Shown here: one piece after another, positions 1-5,118 of the stretch
Numbering within the stretch: position 1 is the first letter of the stretch
How the letters are laid out: the number at the start of each line of letters is the position of its first letter
Assembly (NCBI GenBank): GCA_016234425.1
Contig: JACRCA010000383.1
Location: 1 to 6,172 of the forward strand
Length of the DNA: 6,172 nucleotides
Direction of reading: 5' to 3'
Source of the DNA: Deltaproteobacteria bacterium
GTDB taxonomy: Bacteria; Desulfobacterota; SM23-61
Notes under the pieces: model-generated
The model's input: the letters and a program-made list of their open reading frames with translations, nothing else
What the model was told of the DNA's origin: nothing
Databases searched by the model: none
Position numbers and translations under genes: made by a program

Positions 1-511
1 ATTTCCTTTCCTCCCCGCAGCTCACCTGAAACAGCGTATTGCTCAGGCCAATCAGGGAGAAAAGGGCCAAGAATCCAAACCCGAGGAATATGGGAAGATA
101 GACAATGACCATGGGAATACCCAAAGCTGGGCTCACGGTCTTTGTATGCATGGACGTCTGAATCAACACCGTACAGAAAGCGGAGGCCAATATAGAAAAA
201 GCCGCCATGATGAGAAAAACGAGAAAGTTCGCGCTTCTCTGCCATTTGGGGGAGAGCCGATCTTTTATAAAAGCTACATTAATGAGCCCGCCTTTCTTCA
301 GGGCCACACTCCCTCCGAATAGGACCATGTAAATGAAAAGGTACGTAGCCACCTCGTTAGACCAGTAGAGAGAGGCCCCTACGAAATACCGGAAGAAGAT
401 TTCCACGATGACTGTGGCCGCAAAACCTCCCAAGGCGGCCCCGACCACGATGGAAAGAGTTCTTTCTAAGATATCTCCCAAGCGATTCAATGCCGGAGCA
501 AAGTGATCCAT
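1..511 (-). CDS. dctQ: TRAP transporter small permease, DctQ family (3' end cut by window edge)
   Basis: Small membrane subunit of a TRAP transporter, which together with DctM imports organic acids bound by a periplasmic DctP protein, driven by an ion gradient. The open frame gives 170 codons with no stop before position 1; family members are usually about 160-190 residues, so little is missing. Four hydrophobic segments lie at about residues 18-38, 53-72, 92-115 and 130-155. The family pattern is clear: RYFVGASLYWSNEVATY at 41-57 (Arg-Tyr, then Trp and Glu of the second helix), a GG-containing second helix, KKGGLINV at 72-79, and SPALGIP at 127-133. I chose the ATG at 511 because AAGGAG lies six bases upstream. 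An in-frame ATG at 529 has no such site and directly abuts the T-run of the preceding hairpin. It follows the dctP gene at 575-1576. DctM should lie outside the window. The family call is firm; the substrate is unknown. Confidence 0.93.
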   Translation of the reverse strand, partial: MDHFAPALNRLGDILERTLSIVVGAALGGFAATVIVEIFFRYFVGASLYWSNEVATYLFIYMVLFGGSVALKKGGLINVAFIKDRLSPKWQRSANFLVFLIMAAFSILASAFCTVLIQTSMHTKTVSPALGIPMVIVYLPIFLGFGFLALFSLIGLSNTLFQVSCGEERK

Positions 512-517
512 CCCTTT

Positions 518-523
518 CTCCTT
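518..523 (-). promoter_or_regulatory. Ribosome binding site that decides the dctQ start
   Basis: Reading the minus strand, AAGGAG is followed by six bases and then ATG at 511. The alternative in-frame ATG at 529 is preceded only by the T-run and hairpin of the terminator, so the 511 start is preferred. Confidence 0.75.
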
Positions 524-529
524 GTCCAT

Positions 530-567
530 AAAAAAGGGACCGGGAAAAAAATTTCTTTCCCGGTCCC
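530..567 (-). terminator. Rho-independent terminator or attenuator between dctP and dctQ
   Basis: The sequences at 536-547 (GGGACCGGGAAA) and 556-567 (TTTCCCGGTCCC) form a perfect 12-bp stem with an 8-base loop. On the minus strand the stem is followed at once by six T residues (535-530), the layout of an intrinsic terminator for transcripts coming from dctP, whose stop codon ends 7 bases before the stem. No T-run follows on the plus strand, so the element is directional. dctQ has no visible promoter of its own between the hairpin and its start, so this probably works as a partial terminator that lowers permease expression relative to the binding protein. Confidence 0.85.
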
Positions 568-574
568 ACGGGCA

Positions 575-1576
575 TTAGTTAAGGACCAAAATCTTTTTGA
601 CTGCGTCAACCCATTCCTTGGGCCATGGTTTAGTTGCCTCTGACCGAACTTTTTCGGTGGCATCAATGAAAGGCTTTAAATCTTTGATGTAATTGATCTT
701 CGTACCCTTGGCTTCCATTTTCTTCAGTGCTTCCTGATCTTGCCTAAGGCATTCGTCGTCCATAGCCTTTGTCCATACCGGAATACATTCTATAATTATC
801 TTCTGATTTTCGGCAGAGAGTTTATTGAAACTCTTCAGGCTCATAAGGAAAATTCCGCCATTGGAGAGTACGGGTAAATAAGTGACGTATTTTTGAACTT
901 CGTAGAACTTCATTGCTTCCAGGGTAGCCGGACCATTTTCATTTCCATCCACCACGCCGGTTTGCAGGGCAGTGTAAAGTTCTCCAAAAGGAAGAGGAGT
1001 GGGACTTGAACCCAGAGCCTTATAAGCGTCTTTATGCAAAGGAACTTCCATGGTGCGAATCTTCAGTCCTTTGAAATCGTCCAGTTTGTTGATGGGTCTG
1101 ATATTATTCATGGGCACTCGAAAAGCAGGCCCAGCAATGGACAGGGGCTTTATATCAACTTTCTCTCCCTCTTTGATCACCTCCTTGAGTACCCATTCCC
1201 CAATTGGCCCGTGCGTTACCTTCAGGAAATGATCCGGGCCTTTGAAGATAAAGGGAAGATTGTAGATGTTAAGGGGCTTGATAAATGTTCCGGTAACCCC
1301 CAGCGAGGTTGCCTGGAGGTCGATCGTCCCTAATTGCAGTCCCTCAGTGATGTCCCTTTCCCCTCCCAATTGCCCCAGCGGGAAGATCTTAATTTCCAAT
1401 GTGCCCTTTGATTTCTCTTCTACAGCTTTGGCAAAGGCAACTCCAGCCACATGATAAGGATAGGTCACAGCATTCGCATGACCGTAACGTAAACTGACCT
1501 TAGCCGCCGCAAAAGAGGAAGAGGAACAAATCACAAACAACCCTATTAAACAAAGAATCAAAGTCGCTTTCTTCAT
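575..1576 (-). CDS. dctP: TRAP transporter periplasmic solute-binding protein, DctP family
   Basis: Periplasmic receptor of a TRAP transporter, 333 residues, the normal family length. A Sec signal peptide covers residues 1 to about 25 (MKK, hydrophobic core, then SSSFAAA before the mature KVSLRYGH). Family features follow: LRYGHANAVTYPYH near the mature start, FPLGQLGGERDITEGLQLGTIDL at 65-87, FRVPMNN at 152-158, and GLKIRT at 170-175, where Arg174 corresponds to the conserved arginine that pairs with the ligand carboxylate. LPFGELYTALQTGVVDGNENGP at 195-216 is the usual binding-cleft segment. The ATG at 1576 has AAAGGAGG eight bases upstream (1585-1592). It is followed by a terminator-like hairpin and dctQ, so it is the cognate receptor of that permease. 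Arg174 supports a carboxylate ligand, but the exact compound cannot be read from the sequence. Confidence 0.95.
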   Translation of the reverse strand: MKKATLILCLIGLFVICSSSSFAAAKVSLRYGHANAVTYPYHVAGVAFAKAVEEKSKGTLEIKIFPLGQLGGERDITEGLQLGTIDLQATSLGVTGTFIKPLNIYNLPFIFKGPDHFLKVTHGPIGEWVLKEVIKEGEKVDIKPLSIAGPAFRVPMNNIRPINKLDDFKGLKIRTMEVPLHKDAYKALGSSPTPLPFGELYTALQTGVVDGNENGPATLEAMKFYEVQKYVTYLPVLSNGGIFLMSLKSFNKLSAENQKIIIECIPVWTKAMDDECLRQDQEALKKMEAKGTKINYIKDLKPFIDATEKVRSEATKPWPKEWVDAVKKILVLN

Positions 1577-1690
1577 CTTCCATACCTCCTTTAAAAAACT
1601 AAGGTTTCAAGTTTCCAGTTTTTCCCTCTTAGATTCTAGTTTGAAATTTTTCAGTTTAGACTCCGAACTTTAAACTTTAAGCTTTAAACT
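1577..1690 (-). repeat. Gene-free spacer with degenerate 7-base-period repeats
   Basis: This 114-base gap between the hydrolase stop and dctP contains the dctP ribosome binding site (AAAGGAGG, 1585-1592). From about 1602 to 1692 it holds a run of heptamer-like units in register: aggtttc, aagtttc and cagtttt at 1602-1622, tagtttg at 1637-1643, then gaacttt, aaacttt, aagcttt and aaacttc at 1665-1692. The units in between are more degraded. The last unit overlaps the TGA of the hydrolase gene. I see no convincing -35/-10 pair and no terminator here. Confidence 0.6.
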
Positions 1691-2806
1691 TCACCTCCCT
1701 CCTTCTTTCTCCAGGATTGCCGGACGGGTAAAATAAATCCCCGCCACCGTTAGGGAAAGTGGTGGATAGAGAATAGGGCGGGTGATCATCTCCGGCTCTT
1801 TCGCCGTAGCGAGAATGGTATCCTCCGATTTTGTCCCAGTGATTGATGGATTCCAGGCGAAGGGTTGATTTTCCTGAATAATGTCCGGCGTTTTGAAATT
1901 GACCCGGTAATCCCGGGGAACATATCCAATCGCACCCCCCTGGTGGTGGAGTCTCCACTCCTCCGGAAATCCTTTCTCCCGATAGGCCTCGATCCCCTTC
2001 TTTAGAACATCCCTCGCCAGAATACCTGGGCGGGTGTGGGCCATCAGGGTACAGTCCACAAACACATTGGCTTCATATTTCTCTTTTAGGGAGGCGGGCA
2101 ATTTCCCGAAATATACAAAACGCGTAAGGCAGACGACCAGCCCCCACTTTCTGGCATTGATGGAAAACATCAAGAACTTTTCGACCTTTTTTTCAGTGGG
2201 AATGGGATGACGGAAAAGAGAGATTCGCTCATCAGCTGCCACCATCAACCCGATGGGATCAATCCGGTCCTTCCAGATCTCCTGGCAGAGCCGGCCCACG
2301 ACTTCTGATTCCTTCTCCCCTTTTTTACTCTCCATCAAGGTCTTTTCCACAGCCAGGGAAACTTTTTCTCCGAGCCATCGATAGCGTTCCAGTTCCGCCG
2401 GAGTCAAAGAGTAACGTAATTGGGCGATCTCCTCGGCCATCATTGCGGTATGCGGGAAATGGACATCGCACCCCACAGGCCCTTCGCCAACCAAATCTTT
2501 CAATATGGCTCCTTCCTGATCTTCGCACCAGGGAAAAGTTTTAATGATAAAACCCTGCTTTTCCAGTCCTTCTTCCTCAATCATGCGCGGAGCTTCGATG
2601 TTGTTGCAGATAACAAATTTTTCTTTTTCCGTGATGAGCAGGGAGGTGGACCCCAGCTCGGTGGCAATTCCCACGAGGTTGAGGCCGCCCCCAGTCATCC
2701 AGGAGAAGTTCGCCTGACGCTTCAAGAGTAGAGCTTTCAGACCTTTCAGCCGCAGGAGATTCCTGACCCTTCGATCCTTTTCTTCAAGCTCATCTTTTGT
2801 CGCCAT
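1691..2806 (-). CDS. M24/creatinase-fold hydrolase with most metal ligands missing
   Basis: A 371-residue cytoplasmic protein (no signal peptide) with the two-domain plan of aminopeptidase P, creatinase and ectoine hydrolase: an N-terminal domain of about 130 residues, then the M24 'pita-bread' domain starting near TPAELERYR. Numbering here is from the TTG at 2809; subtract one for the ATG start. Active-site signatures: FRHPIPT (His201) aligns with the catalytic-His segment of creatinase (HNPVT); LHHQGGAIGYVPRD (287-300) replaces GHGIGLxxHE; NPSITGTKSEDT (320-331) replaces the EPG and (S/R)xED motifs. The two metal-binding Asp of the fold appear as Asn218/Ala219 and Cys227, and the first metal Glu as Asn320; only Glu329 remains. 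So it is probably not a metallopeptidase. A metal-free hydrolase acting on an amide, amidine or ring C-N bond is more likely, by analogy with creatinase and ectoine hydrolase. I preferred the ATG at 2806 over TTG at 2809; GAGG lies eight bases before the ATG. It sits between two TRAP binding-protein genes. Confidence 0.85.
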   Translation of the reverse strand: MATKDELEEKDRRVRNLLRLKGLKALLLKRQANFSWMTGGGLNLVGIATELGSTSLLITEKEKFVICNNIEAPRMIEEEGLEKQGFIIKTFPWCEDQEGAILKDLVGEGPVGCDVHFPHTAMMAEEIAQLRYSLTPAELERYRWLGEKVSLAVEKTLMESKKGEKESEVVGRLCQEIWKDRIDPIGLMVAADERISLFRHPIPTEKKVEKFLMFSINARKWGLVVCLTRFVYFGKLPASLKEKYEANVFVDCTLMAHTRPGILARDVLKKGIEAYREKGFPEEWRLHHQGGAIGYVPRDYRVNFKTPDIIQENQPFAWNPSITGTKSEDTILATAKEPEMITRPILYPPLSLTVAGIYFTRPAILEKEGGR

Positions 2807-2854
2807 CAAGGCACCCTCTTTCCTGGTTTGATTTCATCCTTTTTGGGCCAAGAC

Positions 2855-3835
2855 TTATTTCGCTAAGACTTCTGCCCAGGTCGTCACTGGCCATTCCTTC
2901 TTGAAGAGTTCTTCCACGGCGGGTTTTCCCTTCTCCCGGAAAGATTCTGCATCGGGAATCACCACCTGCATGCCCTTGCGCTGCAGTTCGAGGAGCAGTG
3001 CGCTCTCCCCCTTCTTAATCTTATCGTTGGCCCAGTTGGATGCGTCTTTAGCCGATTTGAGAATCAATTGTTGGTCCGCCTTGGACAATCCATCAAAAAA
3101 AGTTTTATTGATCGTAATCCAGCCTGCCTGTACTTGATGGTTGGTAATGGTGAGATGGGTTTGCACCTCATCCAGTTTGAAGGAGGCGATCTGTGGCAGG
3201 TCACCTTCTGATGCCTCAGCCTTTCCTTCCTTCAAGGACTTATAGAGCTCTGGAAGCGGGATGGAAATGGGATCTGCACCGATCTCTTTCCATACTGCGA
3301 TCCAAGTCTTTACCGGGGGAAGCCTGAGTTTCAAACCATAGACATCGACTGGAGTATAGAGGGGTTTTTTTGATGTGGTCTGGCGAAGTCCCCGGTAAAC
3401 AATACCAAGGGATACCTGGTTTCCATTCTTCTCCAACTGTTCTCTTGCCTTCTTTCCCAAGTTGCCTTCCCACACCCTCATGAAGTGGTCGAAATCCTTC
3501 ATCACGTAAGGGGCGTTGAAGAAAAAATATTGAGGAGCAGAAACTTCGAGAGGCCGGCCTCCAGCGGCTTGTATTTCGACCTTTCCTTTGCTGCACCAGA
3601 CATTAACTTCCTCCTCAGAAGTTACGCCTGGTTGGACCTGCACTTCGATTCTTCCGCCACTTCCCTTCTCCACCAGTTCTTTGAATTTCTCACTGGCATC
3701 GACAAGGATGTGACCTGTCTTCTGCGGACTACCTAAACGGATGACCTTCTTCTCCTGGGCAAAAACGCCATAGCCTGTAAACAAACATATTAAAGCAATC
3801 ACTGAAAGAACGAGTACTAACCTTTTTGCCCTCAT
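2855..3835 (-). CDS. Second TRAP transporter periplasmic solute-binding protein, DctP family
   Basis: A 326-residue periplasmic binding protein. A Sec signal runs over residues 1-26 (MRAKR, long hydrophobic stretch, GYGVFA before QEKK). DctP-family marks: VIRLGSPQKTGH at the mature N-terminus, APQYFFFNAPYVMKDFDHF at 100-118 (equivalent to the 'NLPFIFKGPDHF' segment of the other receptor), and GLKLRLPP at 167-174 with Arg171 as the ligand arginine. The helix that usually reads VDGxEN is altered to AEASEGDLPQ (206-215). It is strongly diverged from the receptor at 575-1576, so this is not a recent duplication. The ATG at 3835 has AAAGGAGG seven bases upstream; a GTG at 3853 is possible in frame, but it would place that binding site inside the gene. 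No permease gene follows directly; the next genes are the M24 hydrolase and then dctP-dctQ. It may use the same permease. The stop lies 48 bases before the hydrolase start. Confidence 0.92.
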   Translation of the reverse strand: MRAKRLVLVLSVIALICLFTGYGVFAQEKKVIRLGSPQKTGHILVDASEKFKELVEKGSGGRIEVQVQPGVTSEEEVNVWCSKGKVEIQAAGGRPLEVSAPQYFFFNAPYVMKDFDHFMRVWEGNLGKKAREQLEKNGNQVSLGIVYRGLRQTTSKKPLYTPVDVYGLKLRLPPVKTWIAVWKEIGADPISIPLPELYKSLKEGKAEASEGDLPQIASFKLDEVQTHLTITNHQVQAGWITINKTFFDGLSKADQQLILKSAKDASNWANDKIKKGESALLLELQRKGMQVVIPDAESFREKGKPAVEELFKKEWPVTTWAEVLAK

Positions 3836-3842
3836 AACTTTC

Positions 3843-3850
3843 CCTCCTTT
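3843..3850 (-). promoter_or_regulatory. Ribosome binding site that decides the second binding-protein start
   Basis: AAAGGAGG on the minus strand, seven bases before the ATG at 3835. It favours the 326-residue product over the 332-residue reading from GTG at 3853, and the shorter form also starts with a cleaner signal peptide. Confidence 0.75.
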
Positions 3851-3859
3851 CACTTAAAA

Positions 3860-3991
3860 TTATTTTTTAATCTCCTTGACCAATTTGCCGTAGAAATCAT
3901 GATCATGGGCCATCAGCTTGCCGAAGTCTTCCGGGCCCAGGTAGGAAAGATTGACCGCCATGTCTTTGGCATTCTTGATGAATGCCCGATC
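3860..3991 (-). pseudogene. tctC: 3' end fragment of tctC (TTT-family binding protein)
   Basis: The minus-strand frame ending in TAA at 3860 reads DRAFIKNAKDMAVNLSYLG and continues PEDFGKLMAHDHDFYGKLVKEIKK. This is the typical C-terminal end of a TctC/Bug-family periplasmic binding protein (aFi..a..m...yLgpeeF...m..d...y..L...i). Upstream of Asp (codon 3989-3991) the similarity stops and the same bases read as TctA in another frame. There is no start codon or signal peptide belonging to this piece. The remaining parts of a tctC gene lie in the opposite orientation at about 4130-4470. The second TRAP binding-protein gene starts 24 bases downstream of the stop. Confidence 0.8.
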
Positions 3992-4131
3992 AGCATGGGG
4001 CCTGGATTCACTCCATGGATGAGGAGAGCTCCAAGAAGGATGGCCGTCGGAGGAGCAAAAGGAATTCCCAGAACAAAGAGAGGGATGAAAGCGGACTGAC
4101 AGGCGGAGTTGTTGGCAGACTTCTGATGGGA
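3988..4131 (-). pseudogene. tctA: Internal fragment of tctA (TTT-family large permease)
   Basis: In the minus-strand frame passing through codon 4090-4092, the translation reads SANNSACQSAFIPLFVLGIP (4119-4060), then FAPPTAILLGALLIHGVNPG and PMLI down to 3988. This is the best-conserved part of TctA, with the canonical pattern E-x-ANNA...G..IP.L.LGIPG...TAvlLGAL..HG..PGP.L, normally found around two thirds of the way along a protein of about 500 residues. Only about 45 codons are present. Upstream the frame meets a TGA near 4189 with no TctA likeness beyond about 4131; downstream it changes into the tctC 3' end at a GATC. It cannot encode a working permease. Confidence 0.75.
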
Positions 4132-4470
4132 ATTCCATTGCTGGCGGCTGAGTTTCCAACCAAGGAAGTCCAGATCATCATTCCCTGGTCAGCCGGAGGG
4201 GCAACTGATCTGATTTTCCGGGCCCTGGCGGCGAGCACTGGAAAGTATCTTGGCAAGGATCCTTTCGCTGGAGGTGGGCCAGCGGTGACCGCAATTTTGG
4301 GAGGGCATGTGAATGCCGTTTCAGTCTCTCCTCCTGAAGGGATCGAACATGTCAAGGCAGGGAAGCTGAAAATCATGGCCCTTTTTGCCAAAAAACGTCT
4401 GGGGCTATTTCCCGATGTGCCCACCGTGGGAGAACAGGGGATCGATTTTGTGATGGGGATGTGTGGTGGC
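4130..4470 (+). pseudogene. tctC: tctC fragment in reverse orientation, with an internal deletion
   Basis: The plus-strand frame reads AAEFPTKEVQIIIPWSAGG and continues ATDLIFRALAASTGKYLGK (4144-4257), the mature N-terminus of a TctC/Bug-family periplasmic binding protein (yPtkpv.iivPwsaGGatD...Ra.a). It then jumps to PFAGGGPAVTAILGGHVNAV and on through VKAGKLKIMALFAKKRLG to PDVPTVGEQG (4261-4440), which belongs about 100 residues later in the family. The join is at GGATCC (4257-4262). The C-terminal lobe is missing here and is found instead at 3860-3991 on the other strand. No intact signal peptide precedes it. An open frame from 3982 to 4569 runs through this piece but is a chimera of sense tctC and antisense neighbours, so I do not call it a gene. 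Confidence 0.78.
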
Positions 4471-4512
4471 GATTCCAAAACCGCTGATCAGAGGCTGGAG
4501 CGAATCGAGCAT
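4470..4512 (-). pseudogene. tctA: 5' start of tctA, broken after about 14 codons
   Basis: Ten bases after the tctB stop, an ATG at 4512 opens MLDSLQPLISGFGIA. This resembles the N-terminus of the TTT large permease (l..Ll.Gf..aL.p.N). GAGG overlapping the tctB stop lies eight bases upstream. The normal order tctB-tctA supports the call. After about codon 14 the bases instead read, on the opposite strand, as the tctC fragment. The exact break lies between about 4467 and 4489. The call rests on a short match plus gene order, so it is tentative. Confidence 0.6.
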
Positions 4513-4522
4513 ACCCTTTTCC

Positions 4523-4987
4523 TCAGAATCCTATCCATCCTTTGGGTAAAGGAATCTGCAGCCATCTGACAAATAAGAGATAGGAAGCCATCACGGTAAT
4601 CAAGGATATGAAAACATTGGTAGCCCATCGTCTCACTCCCAGGATCTTAAGGAGGGCTAACATCAAAAGAAAAGAGGTAAGAGGATAACCCAATCGGTTA
4701 AAAAATAGGGTAGCCAGAACCATTGTTCCCATGAATAGAATGATTTGCCTGGATGACCCGGGTAAGACTTCAACCTTGCCTTTCTTCTCGGTGACCTTCG
4801 CGTTCTGGAAGTAAAGGGTTAGCAGAAAGAGACTGGCCAATCCCATGAGGAGCAGTCCCAGGCAGAGAGGAAACAATCCAGACCCGGCCATGCGAAACGT
4901 CCCAATAGGCATCCTTAAGGAAAGGAGGGCAGTAATTCCTCCAAAGAGAAAGAGAATAACTCCAGTGATTGCTTCGCTCCTTTTCAA
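4523..4987 (-). CDS. tctB: TTT (tripartite tricarboxylate transporter) small permease, TctB family
   Basis: Small membrane subunit of a tripartite tricarboxylate transporter, which works with the large permease TctA and a periplasmic TctC receptor. It has 154 residues, normal for the family. Hydrophobic segments lie at about 7-24, 36-58, 80-97, 102-118 and 123-143. Family marks are the N-terminal GVILFLFGGITALLS, GSGLFP at 35-40 (Gpg.fP), RLGYPLTSF at 98-106, LGVRRW at 116-121, and the terminal LPLPKGW/IGF-like end (IPLPKGWIGF). The start is TTG at 4987, with AAGGGG seven bases upstream; the next Met (residue 26) would remove the first helix. The gene looks intact, but its partners tctA and tctC are broken directly downstream, so the transporter can work only if complete partners exist elsewhere. 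Confidence 0.88.
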   Translation of the reverse strand: MKRSEAITGVILFLFGGITALLSLRMPIGTFRMAGSGLFPLCLGLLLMGLASLFLLTLYFQNAKVTEKKGKVEVLPGSSRQIILFMGTMVLATLFFNRLGYPLTSFLLMLALLKILGVRRWATNVFISLITVMASYLLFVRWLQIPLPKGWIGF

Positions 4988-5110
4988 CCCTTGTCCCCTT
5001 TTTCTAAAAGAATCTATTCTTTAGGGAATCATTCATTCATTTTCTCCAGGGCTAAGTTCATTCAATTTTTATCTTCCACTCTTTACTCATCACTCATTAC
5101 TCCTAACTTT
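4988..5110 (-). promoter_or_regulatory. Spacer upstream of tctB with a palindrome and heptamer repeats
   Basis: This 123-base gap separates the ABC permease from tctB. It contains the tctB ribosome binding site (AAGGGG, 4995-5000) and a perfect AT-rich dyad AAAGAATctATTCTTT at 5007-5022, which could be a regulator operator. A short ATTC tandem lies at about 5031-5041, and heptamer-period repeats run from about 5063 into the ABC permease stop codon. I found no strong terminator stem or clear -35/-10 pair. A new transcription unit beginning at tctB is plausible but not shown. Confidence 0.4.
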
Positions 5111-5118
5111 TTATTCTT
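5063..5118. repeat. Degenerate 7-base tandem repeats at the end of the ABC permease gene
   Basis: On the plus strand four clear units in register, tccactc, tttactc, atcactc and attactc, occupy 5075-5102 (pattern NNNACTC). Weaker units with the same period extend from about 5063 to 5118 and cross the TAA stop of the permease (5111-5113). The period matches that of the spacer at 1602-1692, though the unit sequence differs. Confidence 0.6.

Noticed and set aside
527..529. ATG at 529 as the dctQ start
   Set aside because: It is preceded by the terminator T-run rather than a ribosome binding site; the ATG at 511 has AAGGAG at the right spacing.
357..575. A 72-codon minus-strand frame beginning at the hairpin
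   Set aside because: It runs in another frame through the dctQ coding region and starts inside the terminator stem; the DctQ frame explains these bases.
1034..1333. A 99-codon plus-strand open frame inside dctP
   Set aside because: It is antisense to a strongly supported receptor gene, with no ribosome binding site or family likeness.
3851..3853. GTG at 3853 as the start of the second receptor
   Set aside because: The AAAGGAGG site lies between it and the ATG at 3835, so the ATG start is better.
4008..4478. A 156-codon minus-strand open frame
   Set aside because: It is antisense to the tctC fragment and in the wrong frame for the tctA piece; its low-complexity Ser/Pro/Arg-rich translation resembles no family.
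3988..4489. A site-specific invertible element (phase switch) over the scrambled region
   Set aside because: The inverted words are only 7 bases, no recombinase gene is present, and flipping the segment restores tctC only partly while leaving tctA reversed.
3982..4569. A 195-codon open frame on the plus strand
   Set aside because: Only the middle (about 4130-4470) resembles a protein family (TctC). The beginning is antisense to the tctA piece and the end is antisense to the tctA start and the tctB 3' end. It lacks a signal peptide, a ribosome binding site and part of the TctC fold, so it is treated as a chimeric open frame over a pseudogene.
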